Source: Rhizobacter sp964253025 (GTDB lineage Bacteria; Pseudomonadota; Gammaproteobacteria; Burkholderiales; Burkholderiaceae_C). Taken from it: a stretch of DNA of 64,000 bases. The notes beneath the pieces are model-generated. The model saw only the letters and a program-made list of their open reading frames with translations, was not told where the DNA came from and did not search any database. A program made the position numbers and the translations under genes. Of this stretch, positions 39,210 through 48,338 are shown one piece after another. How positions within the stretch are numbered: the first letter of the stretch is position 1; each line of letters starts with the position of its first letter. The stretch covers positions 3,658,001-3,722,000 of the forward strand of contig NZ_CAXUQC020000001.1 of assembly GCF_964253025.1 (NCBI RefSeq), read 5' to 3'.

Positions 39210-40679
39210 ATGACACCGCGGCGGCGCCTGCGTGAATCGCTCGGCACCGTGCCCTGGCTTACGCCGGGTTCGCGGCCCCTGCGCACGCACCTGCTCATCT
39301 GGCTGCTGCTGCCCCAACTGGTGCTCTGGGCCGCGGCCGCCGTGATCACCTACAACGTGGCCGCACGCTACGCCAACCTGGCCATCGACCGCAGCCTGTA
39401 CCAGGCCTCGCAGGCCCTGGGTCGGCAGGTCAAGCCACTGGGCAATGGCCTGCTGATCGACTTTCCGCGCGCAGCGCGGGACATCATCGAGTCCGATCCG
39501 GACGACAAGGTCTACTACATGGTGAGCTCGCCCCCCGGCAAGTTCATCCTCGGCAATCGCCAGCTCCCGCTGCCTCCCGCCGAGGCGGGTGCGACATCGC
39601 CGCCGCCCTACAACGATCCCGTCTTCTACAACGCAATGCTCGACCAGGACGGCACGCCGGTGGCCGTCCGCATCGCGGCGCTGTACGTCGGCTGGGGCGA
39701 GGACGACACGCCGCAGACCATGCTGGTCCAGATCGCCAAGAGCCGCGCCAGCCGGGACGCGCTGGCAGGACAGATCCTCGTCGACATGGCGCTGCCCTTG
39801 AGCGGCCTCGTGCTGCTGATGTCGGTCATCGTGTGGGCCGGGATCCGGGCGGGCCTGGCGCCGCTCGCCCGACTGCGCGACGCCGTGATCGACCGGGCGC
39901 CGGACAACCTGAGCCCGATCCAGCTCGCCAGCGCGCCCGAGGAAGTGCGGGCGCTGGTGAACGCGCTGAACGAACTGCTGCATGCCGTGCAGCACAGCGT
40001 CGCGGGGCAGCGGCGCTTCATCAGCGATGCGGCACACCAGCTTCGCACGCCTCTGGCCGGACTCAAGAGCCAGACCGAGCTCGCCCTCAAGGAAACGGAC
40101 GATCCGGCGCTTCGACAACGGCTGCAGCGGGTGCACGACAGCGCCACCCGCAGCGCCCACCTCGTCGGCCAGTTGCTCACCCTGGCCCGGGCGGAGCCCG
40201 AGTCGACCAACAGCCTGGGCCGTGTCCGCTTCGATCTTCGCCGTGCGGCGGGTGAAGTGACGGCAGAGATGGTTCCGCGCGCACTCGCCGCGGGCATCGA
40301 CCTCGGCATGGCGGAAGCGCCGGACGACGAGGTCGCCGTGATGGTCGACGCCAACCCGCTGCTCATTCGGGAAGCCGTCGCCAACGTCATCGACAACGCC
40401 ATCCGCTACGCCGGCCGCGGGGCGGAAGTGACGGTGCGGATCGGCGTGGCCGAAGGCCGTGCCGTGATCGACGTCGAGGACTCGGGGCCCGGCATCCCGC
40501 CGGAGCACCACCAGGCGGCCTTCGAGCGCTTCTTCCGCGCCACCCACGAAGGCAACGGTTGCGGGCTCGGCCTCGCCATCGTCAAGGAAATCGTCGAGCG
40601 CCATGACGGGCGGGTCGAGCTTCACAGCCGCCTGCCTCACGGCCTGCGGGTGCACATCGCGCTTCGCCTCGCTGCCTGA
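39210..40679 (+). CDS. TctE/QseC-type sensor histidine kinase
   Basis: A 489-residue membrane kinase. TM1 about 27-50, a periplasmic 2CSK-like sensor about 51-190, TM2 about 192-212, a short HAMP-like segment, phosphoacceptor His276 in SDAAHQLRTPLAGL, and ATPase motifs NVIDNAIRYAG, DSGPGIPPEH and GLGLAIVKEIV. It should phosphorylate the regulator encoded upstream. The ligand is unknown; the downstream glucose-type transporter suggests a sugar or sugar acid. ATG 39210 is the usual start. Confidence 0.9.
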   Translation: MTPRRRLRESLGTVPWLTPGSRPLRTHLLIWLLLPQLVLWAAAAVITYNVAARYANLAIDRSLYQASQALGRQVKPLGNGLLIDFPRAARDIIESDPDDKVYYMVSSPPGKFILGNRQLPLPPAEAGATSPPPYNDPVFYNAMLDQDGTPVAVRIAALYVGWGEDDTPQTMLVQIAKSRASRDALAGQILVDMALPLSGLVLLMSVIVWAGIRAGLAPLARLRDAVIDRAPDNLSPIQLASAPEEVRALVNALNELLHAVQHSVAGQRRFISDAAHQLRTPLAGLKSQTELALKETDDPALRQRLQRVHDSATRSAHLVGQLLTLARAEPESTNSLGRVRFDLRRAAGEVTAEMVPRALAAGIDLGMAEAPDDEVAVMVDANPLLIREAVANVIDNAIRYAGRGAEVTVRIGVAEGRAVIDVEDSGPGIPPEHHQAAFERFFRATHEGNGCGLGLAIVKEIVERHDGRVELHSRLPHGLRVHIALRLAA

Positions 40680-40731
40680 CCGGTCCTCCGCGGCCGCTTG
40701 GCCGGCACGGGCTTGGGATCGCCTTAGTGCA

Positions 40732-40758
40732 AAACATCACGTTACGCAAGCGATGTTT
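40732..40758. promoter_or_regulatory. Inverted repeat upstream of the sugar ABC operon
   Basis: AAACATC and GATGTTT form a perfect 7-bp inverted repeat separated by 13 bp. It precedes the phased TTAAT repeats in the AT-rich stretch of the 235-bp spacer before the binding-protein gene. A regulator site is likely but the regulator is unknown. Confidence 0.4.
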
Positions 40759-40766
40759 ATCCCATG

Positions 40767-40794
40767 TTAATGTGCATTAATGTCTCATTAATAT
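40767..40794 (+). promoter_or_regulatory. Phased TTAATRT direct repeats, likely response-regulator site
   Basis: TTAATGT occurs at 40767 and 40777, and TTAATAT at 40788, with 10- and 11-bp steps. Direct repeats about one helical turn apart are the usual binding pattern of OmpR/PhoB-family regulators. The nearby two-component genes and downstream transporter support this. The block also contains the palindrome TTAATG-TG-CATTAA. Confidence 0.55.
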
Positions 40795-40914
40795 TCGACG
40801 CCCGGCCTGTGTGCCGGCGCGTCGGTACCCGGGGCACTTCGGCACCCGGCACCGGCACCCTCCGTTCCACGACCCGGGGCCGGCTTGCCCCGCCTTTCTG
40901 AAAGCGAGAAAAAC

Positions 40915-42174
40915 ATGCGCAAGTTCTTCCTGAAACCGCTGCACGTCGCCGCCGTCCTGGCCCTGGGTTCGACCCTCTCCGTGGCCCACGCGGGCGAGGT
41001 CGAGGTGCTGCACTGGTGGACGGCCGGCGGCGAGGCGAAGGCCGCCAAGGCCCTGGCCTCCACGCTGCAAGCCAAGGGCGACACCTGGAAGGACTTCGCC
41101 GTGGCCGGCGGTGGCGGCGACTCCGCGATGACGGTGCTCAAGTCGCGCGTCGTGTCGGGCAACCCGCCCTCCGCCGCCCAGATCAAGGGCCCGTCCCTGC
41201 AGGACTGGGCCAAGGAAGGCGTGCTCGCCAACCTGGACGACGTGGCCAAGGCCGACAACTGGGATGCCAACCTCCCGAAGGCCATTGCCGACGGCCTGAA
41301 GTACAAGGGCCACTACATCGCCGCGCCGGTCAACGTGCACCGCGTCAACTGGCTGTGGATCAACCCCGAGGCCCTGAAGAAGGCCAATGCCAAGGCGCCC
41401 ACCACCTGGCCCGAGTTCTTCACCACGGCCGAGGCCCTCAAGAAGGCCGGCATCATCCCGCTGGCCCACGGTGGCCAGAGCTGGCAGGACTTCACCATCT
41501 TCGAAAGCGTGGCCCTCGGGCTCGGCGGCACCGACTTCTACAAGAAGGCCCTGGTGCAGCTCGACCCGGCCACCCTCAAGAGCCCGAAGATGAAGGAAGT
41601 GCTGACGACGTTCAAGAAGGTCAAGGACTACACCGACAAGAACGCGCCCGGCCGTGACTGGAACCTGGCCACGGCCATGGTGATCCGCGGTGAAGCCGGC
41701 ATGCAGCTCATGGGCGACTGGGCCAAGGGCGAGTTCATCGCCGCGAACAAGACGCCGGGCAAGGACTTCGAGTGCGTCGCCGCTCCCGGCACCGCCAAGG
41801 CCTACACGTACAACGTGGACAGCTTCGCGATGTTCCAGCTGAAGAACGACGCCAACGTGAAGGCCCAGAAGAACCTGGCCACCGCGCTGATGTCGCCGGC
41901 CTTCCAGGAGCTCTTCAACCTGAACAAGGGCTCGATCCCGGTTCGCCTGAACATGAACCTGGACAAGTTCGACAGCTGCGCCAAGCAGTCGGCCAAGGAC
42001 TTCGTCGACACCGCCAAGACCGGCGGGCTGGTGCCGTCCATCGCCCACGGCATGGCCGTGTCGAGCGCGGCCGAAGGCGCCATCAAGGACGTCGTCTCGC
42101 AGTTCTGGAACAGCGAGCGCGACACCGCCGACGCGACGATGGACAAGCTCGTCGCCGCCGCGCGCACGAAGTAA
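40915..42174 (+). CDS. gtsA: Glucose/mannose-type ABC sugar-binding protein
   Basis: A 419-residue periplasmic binding protein. The signal peptide ends about residue 26 (LSVAHA), then VEVLHWWTAGGEAKAAKAL, IKGPSLQDWAKEG, APVNVHRVNWLWIN and MQLMGDWAKGEF match GtsA/glucose-binding proteins of Pseudomonas and Burkholderiales. ATG 40915 follows GCGAGAA. A hairpin separates it from the permease genes. The transporter is glucose- or mannose-type by family; specificity is not proven. Confidence 0.88.
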   Translation: MRKFFLKPLHVAAVLALGSTLSVAHAGEVEVLHWWTAGGEAKAAKALASTLQAKGDTWKDFAVAGGGGDSAMTVLKSRVVSGNPPSAAQIKGPSLQDWAKEGVLANLDDVAKADNWDANLPKAIADGLKYKGHYIAAPVNVHRVNWLWINPEALKKANAKAPTTWPEFFTTAEALKKAGIIPLAHGGQSWQDFTIFESVALGLGGTDFYKKALVQLDPATLKSPKMKEVLTTFKKVKDYTDKNAPGRDWNLATAMVIRGEAGMQLMGDWAKGEFIAANKTPGKDFECVAAPGTAKAYTYNVDSFAMFQLKNDANVKAQKNLATALMSPAFQELFNLNKGSIPVRLNMNLDKFDSCAKQSAKDFVDTAKTGGLVPSIAHGMAVSSAAEGAIKDVVSQFWNSERDTADATMDKLVAAARTK

Positions 42175-42205
42175 CCCGGCCGTCCGGCCGCAAGCCTGGA
42201 GATCG

Positions 42206-42238
42206 GCCCGGGGGTGGACATGACGTCCGCCCCCGGGC
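42206..42238 (+). terminator. Hairpin between the sugar-binding protein and permease genes
   Basis: GCCCGGGGGTGGAC and GTCCGCCCCCGGGC form a 14-bp stem with one G-U pair and a 5-base loop, 31 bp after gtsA. No T-run. As after malE, it could leave the binding protein in excess of the permeases. Confidence 0.6.
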
Positions 42239-42249
42239 TCCTACGCCCC

Positions 42250-43146
42250 ATGAGTCATCCCACTGCCACCGCGCCGACCCGGCCCCGCATCGACTGGCTC
42301 CCGAAGCTCGTCGTCGCGCCGTCGTTCGTCCTCGGCTTCCTGTTCATCTACGGGCTCATCCTGTGGAACGCGTACTTCTCGGTGTCGGCCTCCCGCCTGC
42401 TGCCCAACTACACGTTCGCCGGCATCGAACCCTACGTCGACCTGTTCGCGAGCGACCGTTTCCAGGTGGCATCGTGGAACCTGGCCGTGTTCGCGACGCT
42501 GTTCATCGGCGGCTCGCTGGCGCTCGGCCTGTTGCTGGCCGTGCTGCTCGACCAGAAGATCCGCAACGAAGGCGTGCTGCGCACCATCTACCTGTACCCC
42601 ATGGCGCTGAGCTTCATCGTCACCGGCACGGCGTGGAAGTGGATCCTCAACCCGGGCCTGGGCATCGAACACACCGTGCGGGAGTGGGGCTTCCCCGACT
42701 TCGCCTTCGACTGGCTGGTCGACCCGGACCGGGCCATCTACTGCGTGGCGATCGCCGGCATCTGGCAGAGCGCCGGATTCGTCATGGCCCTCTTCCTCGC
42801 CGGCCTGCGCGGCATCGATGAATCGATCATCAAGGCCGCCCAGGTGGACGGCGCCTCGCTGCCACGCATCTACTGGCGCATCCTGATCCCGAGCCTGCGC
42901 CCGGTGTTCTTCTCGACCATCATGGTGCTGTCGCACATCGCCATCAAGAGCTTCGACCTCGTCATGGCGCTCACCGCCGGCGGTCCGGGCTTCGCGACCG
43001 ACATGCCGGCCACCTACATGTATTCCATGGCCTTCACCCGCGGCCAGATCAACCTCGGCGCCGCCTCGGCCACCGTGATGCTCGCCACCGTGGCCGCCAT
43101 CGTGGTGCCCTACCTCTACAGCGAACTCCGGAGCACTCGGCGATGA
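42250..43146 (+). CDS. gtsB: Sugar ABC permease (GtsB type)
   Basis: A 298-residue membrane protein with six hydrophobic segments and the EAA loop ESIIKAAQVDGASLPRIYWR (about 195-214). TIYLYPMALSFIVTGTAWKW and the C-terminal TDMPATYMYSMAF are typical of glucose/mannose permeases. It overlaps the next permease by 4 bp (ATGA 43143-43146). ATG 42250 is the start; the hairpin lies just upstream. Confidence 0.9.
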   Translation: MSHPTATAPTRPRIDWLPKLVVAPSFVLGFLFIYGLILWNAYFSVSASRLLPNYTFAGIEPYVDLFASDRFQVASWNLAVFATLFIGGSLALGLLLAVLLDQKIRNEGVLRTIYLYPMALSFIVTGTAWKWILNPGLGIEHTVREWGFPDFAFDWLVDPDRAIYCVAIAGIWQSAGFVMALFLAGLRGIDESIIKAAQVDGASLPRIYWRILIPSLRPVFFSTIMVLSHIAIKSFDLVMALTAGGPGFATDMPATYMYSMAFTRGQINLGAASATVMLATVAAIVVPYLYSELRSTRR

Positions 43147-44051
43147 GCAGCGCGACCACCCTTCCGTCCCCTCCGGTCGCATCGGCCGCGGCACCGAGCC
43201 GCTCGCTTACCTGGCAGCGCTGGCTGCTGTGGGCCGTGCTGATCGCCTTCGCCGGCTTCTTCCTGGCGCCCCTCTACGTGATGGTCGTCACCTCGGTGAA
43301 GTCGATGGACGAGATCCGGGAAGGCGGCCTGCTCGCGCTGCCGACCGCGCTCGACTTCAGCTCCTGGGGCAAGGCCTGGTCGACCGCCTGCACGGGCGCC
43401 GACTGCCAGGGCCTGCAGCCCTACTTCTGGAACTCGGTGATGATCGTGATCCCGGCGGTGCTGGTGTCCACCATCCTGGGCGGCATCAATGGCTACGTGC
43501 TCAGCAAGTGGAAGTTCCGTGGCAGCGAAACGATGTTCGCGATGCTGCTGTTCGGGGTGTTCATGCCGCTGCAGGTCATCCTGCTGCCGATGTCGCAGGT
43601 GCTCGGCTGGCTGGGCATCGCCAGTTCGGTGTGGGGGCTGATCCTCGTGCACCTGCTGTGCGGCCTGCCCGGCACGACGCTGTTCTTCCGCAACTACTAC
43701 GCCGCGCTGCCCGATGAGCTCATCAAGGCCGCGATGCTCGACGGCGCGGGCTTCTGGCGCATCTTCGTGCGCATCGTGCTGCCGCTGTCGACGCCCATCA
43801 TCGTGGTCTGCCTCATCTGGCAGTTCACGCAGATCTGGAACGACTTCCTGTTCGGCGTGGTGTTCTCCGGTGCCGATTCGAAGCCGGTCACCGTCGGCCT
43901 GAACAACCTCGCCAACACCACCAGCAGCGTCAAGGAATACAACGTCGACATGGCCGCCGCACTGATCGCCGGCCTGCCGACCCTGATCGTCTACATCGTG
44001 GCAGGCCAATATTTCGTGCGAGGCCTGACGGCCGGCGCAGTCAAGGGTTAA
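43143..44051 (+). CDS. gtsC: Sugar ABC permease (GtsC type)
   Basis: A 302-residue permease with TM1 about 27-50, the EAA loop LPDELIKAAMLDGAGFWRIF and a C-terminal QYFVRGLTAGAVKG. LLFGVFMPLQVILLPMSQVL is typical of the partner of GtsB. It is translationally coupled to gtsB by a 4-bp overlap and followed 10 bp later by the ATPase. Confidence 0.9.
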   Translation: MSSATTLPSPPVASAAAPSRSLTWQRWLLWAVLIAFAGFFLAPLYVMVVTSVKSMDEIREGGLLALPTALDFSSWGKAWSTACTGADCQGLQPYFWNSVMIVIPAVLVSTILGGINGYVLSKWKFRGSETMFAMLLFGVFMPLQVILLPMSQVLGWLGIASSVWGLILVHLLCGLPGTTLFFRNYYAALPDELIKAAMLDGAGFWRIFVRIVLPLSTPIIVVCLIWQFTQIWNDFLFGVVFSGADSKPVTVGLNNLANTTSSVKEYNVDMAAALIAGLPTLIVYIVAGQYFVRGLTAGAVKG

Positions 44052-44061
44052 GGAGAACATC

Positions 44062-45159
44062 ATGGGTGCCCTGTCCATTCGCCAGGTGAAGAAGAGCTAC
44101 GGCTCGTTCAACATCCTCAAGTCCATCGACCTCGAGATCGCCGAGGGCGAGTTCGTCATCCTCGTCGGCCCCTCGGGCTGCGGCAAGTCCACCTTGCTCT
44201 CGATGATCGCGGGCCTCGACTCGCCCACCTCGGGCAACATCATCCTCGGCGACCGCGACATCACCTACGTCGCACCGAAGGACCGTGACATCGCGATGGT
44301 GTTCCAGAGCTACGCGCTGTACCCCAACATGACCGTGGCGCAGAACATCTCGTTCGCGCTCGAGATGCGCCGGGTGCCCAAGGCCGAGCGGCAGGCCGCC
44401 GTCGACCGCGTGGCCAAGATGCTGCAGCTCGATCACCTGCTCGACCGCAAGCCGGGCCAGTTGTCGGGCGGCCAGCGCCAGCGCGTGGCGATGGGGCGGG
44501 CGCTGGCCCGCCAGCCTTCGCTGTTCCTCTTCGACGAACCGCTGTCCAACCTCGACGCCAAGCTGCGGGTCGAGATGCGGGCCGAGATCAAGCTGCTGCA
44601 CCAGCGCACCCGCACCACCACGGTGTACGTGACCCACGACCAGGTGGAGGCCATGACGCTCGGCGACCGCATCGCGGTCATGCGCGACGGCATCCTGCAG
44701 CAGTTCGGCACGCCCGACGAGATCTACAGCCACCCGGCGACCCGCTTCGTGGCCGAGTTCATCGGCTCGCCCGCCATGAACATGATCAGTGCACGCCGTG
44801 AACGCAACGGCCTGTATGCCAAGGGCGTGGAACTCGCCATGGCGCCGCAGCTCGCCGCCACGCTGCAGAACCACACCGGCCAGGAGATGATCTACGGCCT
44901 GCGCCCCGAGGCGCTGCGCTTCGTGCCGGCCGGCAGTGGCCTCGCCGGCGTGCTGACCATGACCGAGCCGACCGGACCGGAGAGCTATGCCTTCGTCGAT
45001 ACCGCCGCCGGCCCCCTGGTCGTCCGCGTGCCAGGCAAGGTGCCGGCCGCGGTTGGCGACACGGTGGCCCTGGCCTGGCAGCCGACGGACGTGCACCTCT
45101 TCGATGCGGCCAGCGAGCAGCGCATCGTCCCGCAGCCGCTGCACCTCGCCGTGGCCTGA
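44062..45159 (+). CDS. gtsD: Sugar ABC transporter ATPase (GtsD/UgpC type)
   Basis: A 365-residue ATPase: Walker A GPSGCGKST, LSGGQRQRVAMG, LFLFDEPLSNLDA and VTHDQVEAM. A C-terminal TOBE-type domain (GLRPEALRFVPAG) follows. It energises GtsBC. Its stop is followed within 20 bp by the 29-bp tandem array, which may act as the end of the transcript. It is a paralogue of malK at 23062. Confidence 0.9.
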   Translation: MGALSIRQVKKSYGSFNILKSIDLEIAEGEFVILVGPSGCGKSTLLSMIAGLDSPTSGNIILGDRDITYVAPKDRDIAMVFQSYALYPNMTVAQNISFALEMRRVPKAERQAAVDRVAKMLQLDHLLDRKPGQLSGGQRQRVAMGRALARQPSLFLFDEPLSNLDAKLRVEMRAEIKLLHQRTRTTTVYVTHDQVEAMTLGDRIAVMRDGILQQFGTPDEIYSHPATRFVAEFIGSPAMNMISARRERNGLYAKGVELAMAPQLAATLQNHTGQEMIYGLRPEALRFVPAGSGLAGVLTMTEPTGPESYAFVDTAAGPLVVRVPGKVPAAVGDTVALAWQPTDVHLFDAASEQRIVPQPLHLAVA

Positions 45160-45175
45160 CGGGCCTGGCGGGAAC

Positions 45176-45310
45176 GGCGCTTCAGCGCACGGCCCGCGAA
45201 GCCCGGCGCTTCAGCGCACGGCCCGCGAAGTCGGGCGCTTCAGCGCACGGCCCGCGAAGCCCGGCGCTTCAGCGCACGGCCCGCCAAATCGGGCGCGTCA
45301 GCGCACCGGC
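45176..45310. repeat. 29-bp tandem array, about 4.6 copies, copying the tail of the luxR gene
   Basis: Four full 29-bp units begin at 45176, 45205, 45234 and 45263 with GGCGCTTCAGCGCACGGCCC; units 1 and 3 are identical. A fifth, partial unit (from 45292) is the last codons and stop of the PAS-LuxR gene (stop at 45298-45300). Each unit has a small GCGC-TTCA-GCGC hairpin. It lies between two convergent genes and may terminate both. Confidence 0.85.
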
Positions 45311-45867
45311 CCGACCAGCCGCGAGATCAGCTCGCTCGTGGTGCGCACGTCGTGCTTGTTGATGAGGCGCGTGCGGTAGTGCTCCACCGTGCGCGGTGAG
45401 AGGCCGAGCGTGCGGGCGATGGTCTTGGCGCTCGCACCGGTCACCAGCAGGCTCGCCACGTCGCGCTCCCGCGCGGTGAGCGAGACCGTGACCTGGCGGG
45501 TCGTCTCCAGGTCCTCGAACATCCACACCACCCGCTCGAAGGGCGAGGCCGGATCCATGGACTGGCCGGCCGAGTGGAACCACGACAGCTGACCGCTCTT
45601 GCGGCGCATGATGCGGTCGTCGGCGTACTGGCCCGAGATGCGCATGCGCGCCTGGCTGAGTTCACCGATGCGCACGAACTCGCTCTGCGAGGGATACAGC
45701 ATCGCGAAGGACTGGCCTTCGATTTCCTCCACGCTGTAGCCGAAGATGCTGGCGAACTTGCGATTGCAGCGCCGGATGATGCGGTGTTCGGAGACGCACA
45801 GCCCCACCGGCGCCATGTCGAACGCCAGCGTGGCATGCACGTCGGTCTCCGGGAAGTCGAGCAGCAT
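45298..45867 (-). CDS. PAS-LuxR transcriptional regulator
   Basis: A 189-residue regulator. A PAS domain (about 10-125, HRIIRRCNRKFASIFGYSVE) precedes a LuxR-type HTH (about 128-185; SLTARERDVASLLVTGASAK then TIARTLGLSPRTVEHYRTRL). The PAS domain could bind a small ligand or cofactor. It is divergent from the 3HB-oligomer hydrolase, the most likely target. Its stop codon lies in the last repeat of the tandem array. A CTAGGG box occurs 16 bp upstream of the start. Confidence 0.9.
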   Translation of the reverse strand: MLLDFPETDVHATLAFDMAPVGLCVSEHRIIRRCNRKFASIFGYSVEEIEGQSFAMLYPSQSEFVRIGELSQARMRISGQYADDRIMRRKSGQLSWFHSAGQSMDPASPFERVVWMFEDLETTRQVTVSLTARERDVASLLVTGASAKTIARTLGLSPRTVEHYRTRLINKHDVRTTSELISRLVGPVR

Positions 45868-45882
45868 GACCTGGGGGAAGCC

Positions 45883-45888
45883 CTAGGG
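45883..45888. promoter_or_regulatory. CTAGGG box between the luxR and 3HB-hydrolase genes
   Basis: CCCTAGGGAAGTTTTTCGGG at 45881-45900 contains CTAGGG, and is similar to boxes near 19613, 48333 and 58686. It may be the site of the PAS-LuxR protein or an autoregulatory element. Confidence 0.35.
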
Positions 45889-46065
45889 AAGTTTTTCGGG
45901 TTGTGAGGTGGGCTGCGCGCTCTTACGCTCGCAGCCCGCGATGGCCAGTCTGACGTCGAGTGAATCGATTGCAACTGTGGGAAACCGGTAGATACCGGTG
46001 CCGTCGCCTTGAAGTGCGTGTCTCGCGCACGGCCGGATGTTCATCCACCCCTCAGGGAGAACCCG

Positions 46066-48282
46066 ATGATGACCCACGCTCCGTACCGCCGCCACCCTCT
46101 TTGGGCGGCCTGCCTGATCCTCTCCGTTCCCGTGCTCGTCACCGCCTGCGGCGGCGATGACGACGCACCGCTCAACCAGCTTCCCGCCGGCTTCGGCACC
46201 GTCTCCACCCAGCGCTACGACGGCACGAGCGACGACCTGCTCACCGCCGGGCTCGGCCGGACCGGCATCGGCTCCTCCACGGCGCCGGCCTTCGCCGACG
46301 CCCTGAACCCGACGCCTCCGGAACTGCGCCGTCGCGCCATTCACACCAACTATCGGGCGCTGGTCGACACCTCCGCCGCCGGCGGCTACGGCACCCTGTA
46401 TGGCCCCAACGTGGCGGTGGACGGCAGCGTCAGCGCGAGCGAGGGACGCATCGCCGGGCGCGAGTTCATCGCCTACGCGGACGACGGCACGGGCCGCAAG
46501 AACGTGACCATGATGGTGCAGCTCCCCGACCACTTCGACCCGGCCCGGGCCTGCATCGTCACGGCACCGTCCTCCGGCTCGCGGGGCGTCTATGGTGCGA
46601 TCGGCACCGCCGGCGAATGGGGCCTCAAGCGCGGCTGTGCCGTCGCCTACACCGACACCGGCAAGGGCATCGGCTACCACGACCTGCAAGGCGACCGCGT
46701 CAACCTGATCGACGGCCGGTTGGTGCCGCGCGCCACCGCGGGCAACGCCGCCCACTTCGCGGCCGACCTCGATGCGACGGCGCTGGCGACCTTCAACGCC
46801 GCCTTCCCGAACCGTTTTGCCTACAAGCACGCCCACTCGCAGCAGAACCCGGAAAAGGACTGGGGCCGCAACGTGCTCGACAGCATCCGGTTCGCCTTCT
46901 GGGCCATCAACGAGGTGCACGCACCCGTCGACACGGCCACCGGTCGCCACCTGCGCACGTACCATGCGAACAACACCACCGTCATCGCCTCGTCCGTTTC
47001 CAATGGCGGCGGTGAATCGCTCCAGGCCGCCGAGCAGGACACCGAGGGCCTGATCGACGCGGTCGCGGTGTCCGAGCCGAACGTGCAGCCGCGCTCGATG
47101 GAAGGCGTGACGGTCACCGAGGGCACCCGCCCCGTCGCACAGGCCGGTCGTCCCCTGGCGGACTACTTCACCTACCGCATGATCTACGAGCCGTGCGCGG
47201 CCATCGCGGCCGGTGCACAGGCGCCCACCGGGGTGCGCCCCGGATGGCTCGGCCTCGGCACCGGCCCGCACGCGGTGAATACGGTGGCCGGCGTGCCGCT
47301 GGAAACCATGGCCGCCAACCGCTGCCAATCGCTCGCCGACAAGGGTCTGGTGTCGGGGGCCACCACCGCGGCCCAGGCCGACGATGCCCTGGCGAAGATG
47401 CGAGCCTATGGCTGGACGGACCCGAACCACGACGCGCTGCATGCCTCGCACTACCGGCTGGCCGACTTCTACGTGGCCATGAGCTACGTGAACGCCTACG
47501 GCCGGTTCTCCGTGGCCGACAACGTCTGCGGCTTCAGCCTGGCGAACGTGGATGCCACCGGAGCCGTCGCAGCCCAGCTGCCGGCTGTGCAGGCCGGTCT
47601 GTTCGCCACCGGCAACGGCCTGAACACCGGCGGCGACGTCATCTACAACGACTCGGTCGGCGGAGCCCGGCAGTACCACGTCGGGGTGTCGCCCTCCACC
47701 GGACGCATCGACGGCTCGCTCGACGGCCTGCTGTGCCTGCACGACCTCGTCAAGGGCGTGAACACGGTCACGGGCGCGACCCTGGCGGGGACGGCGGCGG
47801 CGCAGAGCCAACGGGTGCGCGCCGGCATCGCGGAGGTGCTGATGTCGGGCAACCTGCGCGGCCTGCCGGTCGTGATCGTCGCAGGCCGCAGCGACACCTT
47901 GCTGCCGGTGAACCACACGGCCCGGCCCTACGTGGCATTCAACAGCCGCGTTGAAGGGGCGCGCAGTGCGGTCCGGTACTACGAGGTGATGAACGGCCAG
48001 CACTTCGACGCCTTCAACCCGGCCGCAGGCGGCGTGGCCGGCTACGACACCCTCTTCGTGCCGATGCACCACTACATGAACCAGGCGCTCGACCTGGTGT
48101 GGGCCCACGTGCACCAGAAGGCGCCCCTGCCGCCCAGCCAGGTGGTGCGTACCGTGCCGCGCGGGGGCGCCCCCGGCGCGGCGCCCGCGATCACGCCGGC
48201 GAACGTGCCGCGCATCGCGGCGACGCCAGCCGGGGCCGACCTCATCACCGTGGCCAGCGGCGGCCTCACCGTTCCGGACTGA
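46066..48282 (+). CDS. D-(-)-3-hydroxybutyrate oligomer hydrolase
   Basis: A 738-residue hydrolase that cuts soluble 3-hydroxybutyrate oligomers made from poly-3-hydroxybutyrate. A lipobox (VLVTAC, Cys28) indicates envelope anchoring or export. The serine nucleophile is Ser312 in SVSNGGGES. LRRRAIHTNYRALVDTSAAG, GCAVAYTDTGKG and YEVMNGQHFDAFNP are family marks. ATG 46066 has AGGGAGA upstream. A hairpin follows the stop. No PHB synthase or depolymerase is in the window. Confidence 0.9.
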   Translation: MMTHAPYRRHPLWAACLILSVPVLVTACGGDDDAPLNQLPAGFGTVSTQRYDGTSDDLLTAGLGRTGIGSSTAPAFADALNPTPPELRRRAIHTNYRALVDTSAAGGYGTLYGPNVAVDGSVSASEGRIAGREFIAYADDGTGRKNVTMMVQLPDHFDPARACIVTAPSSGSRGVYGAIGTAGEWGLKRGCAVAYTDTGKGIGYHDLQGDRVNLIDGRLVPRATAGNAAHFAADLDATALATFNAAFPNRFAYKHAHSQQNPEKDWGRNVLDSIRFAFWAINEVHAPVDTATGRHLRTYHANNTTVIASSVSNGGGESLQAAEQDTEGLIDAVAVSEPNVQPRSMEGVTVTEGTRPVAQAGRPLADYFTYRMIYEPCAAIAAGAQAPTGVRPGWLGLGTGPHAVNTVAGVPLETMAANRCQSLADKGLVSGATTAAQADDALAKMRAYGWTDPNHDALHASHYRLADFYVAMSYVNAYGRFSVADNVCGFSLANVDATGAVAAQLPAVQAGLFATGNGLNTGGDVIYNDSVGGARQYHVGVSPSTGRIDGSLDGLLCLHDLVKGVNTVTGATLAGTAAAQSQRVRAGIAEVLMSGNLRGLPVVIVAGRSDTLLPVNHTARPYVAFNSRVEGARSAVRYYEVMNGQHFDAFNPAAGGVAGYDTLFVPMHHYMNQALDLVWAHVHQKAPLPPSQVVRTVPRGGAPGAAPAITPANVPRIAATPAGADLITVASGGLTVPD

Positions 48283-48287
48283 TCGGC

Positions 48288-48317
48288 GTGGCACCTCGGG
48301 TTGCCCCGGGGTGCCAC
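48288..48317 (+). terminator. Terminator hairpin after the 3HB-oligomer hydrolase gene
   Basis: GTGGCACCTCGGG and CCCGGGGTGCCAC make a 13-bp stem with one wobble pair and the loop TTGC, starting 5 bp after the stop. No T-run follows. Confidence 0.55.
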
Positions 48318-48332
48318 TGTCGAGGGAACACC

Positions 48333-48338
48333 CTAAGG
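48333..48338. promoter_or_regulatory. CTAAGG variant of the CTAGGG box upstream of livG
   Basis: CCCTAAGGTAATTCTGCGC at 48331-48349 differs by one base from the box seen at 19613, 45883 and 58686. It is about 145 bp before livG. Confidence 0.3.
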
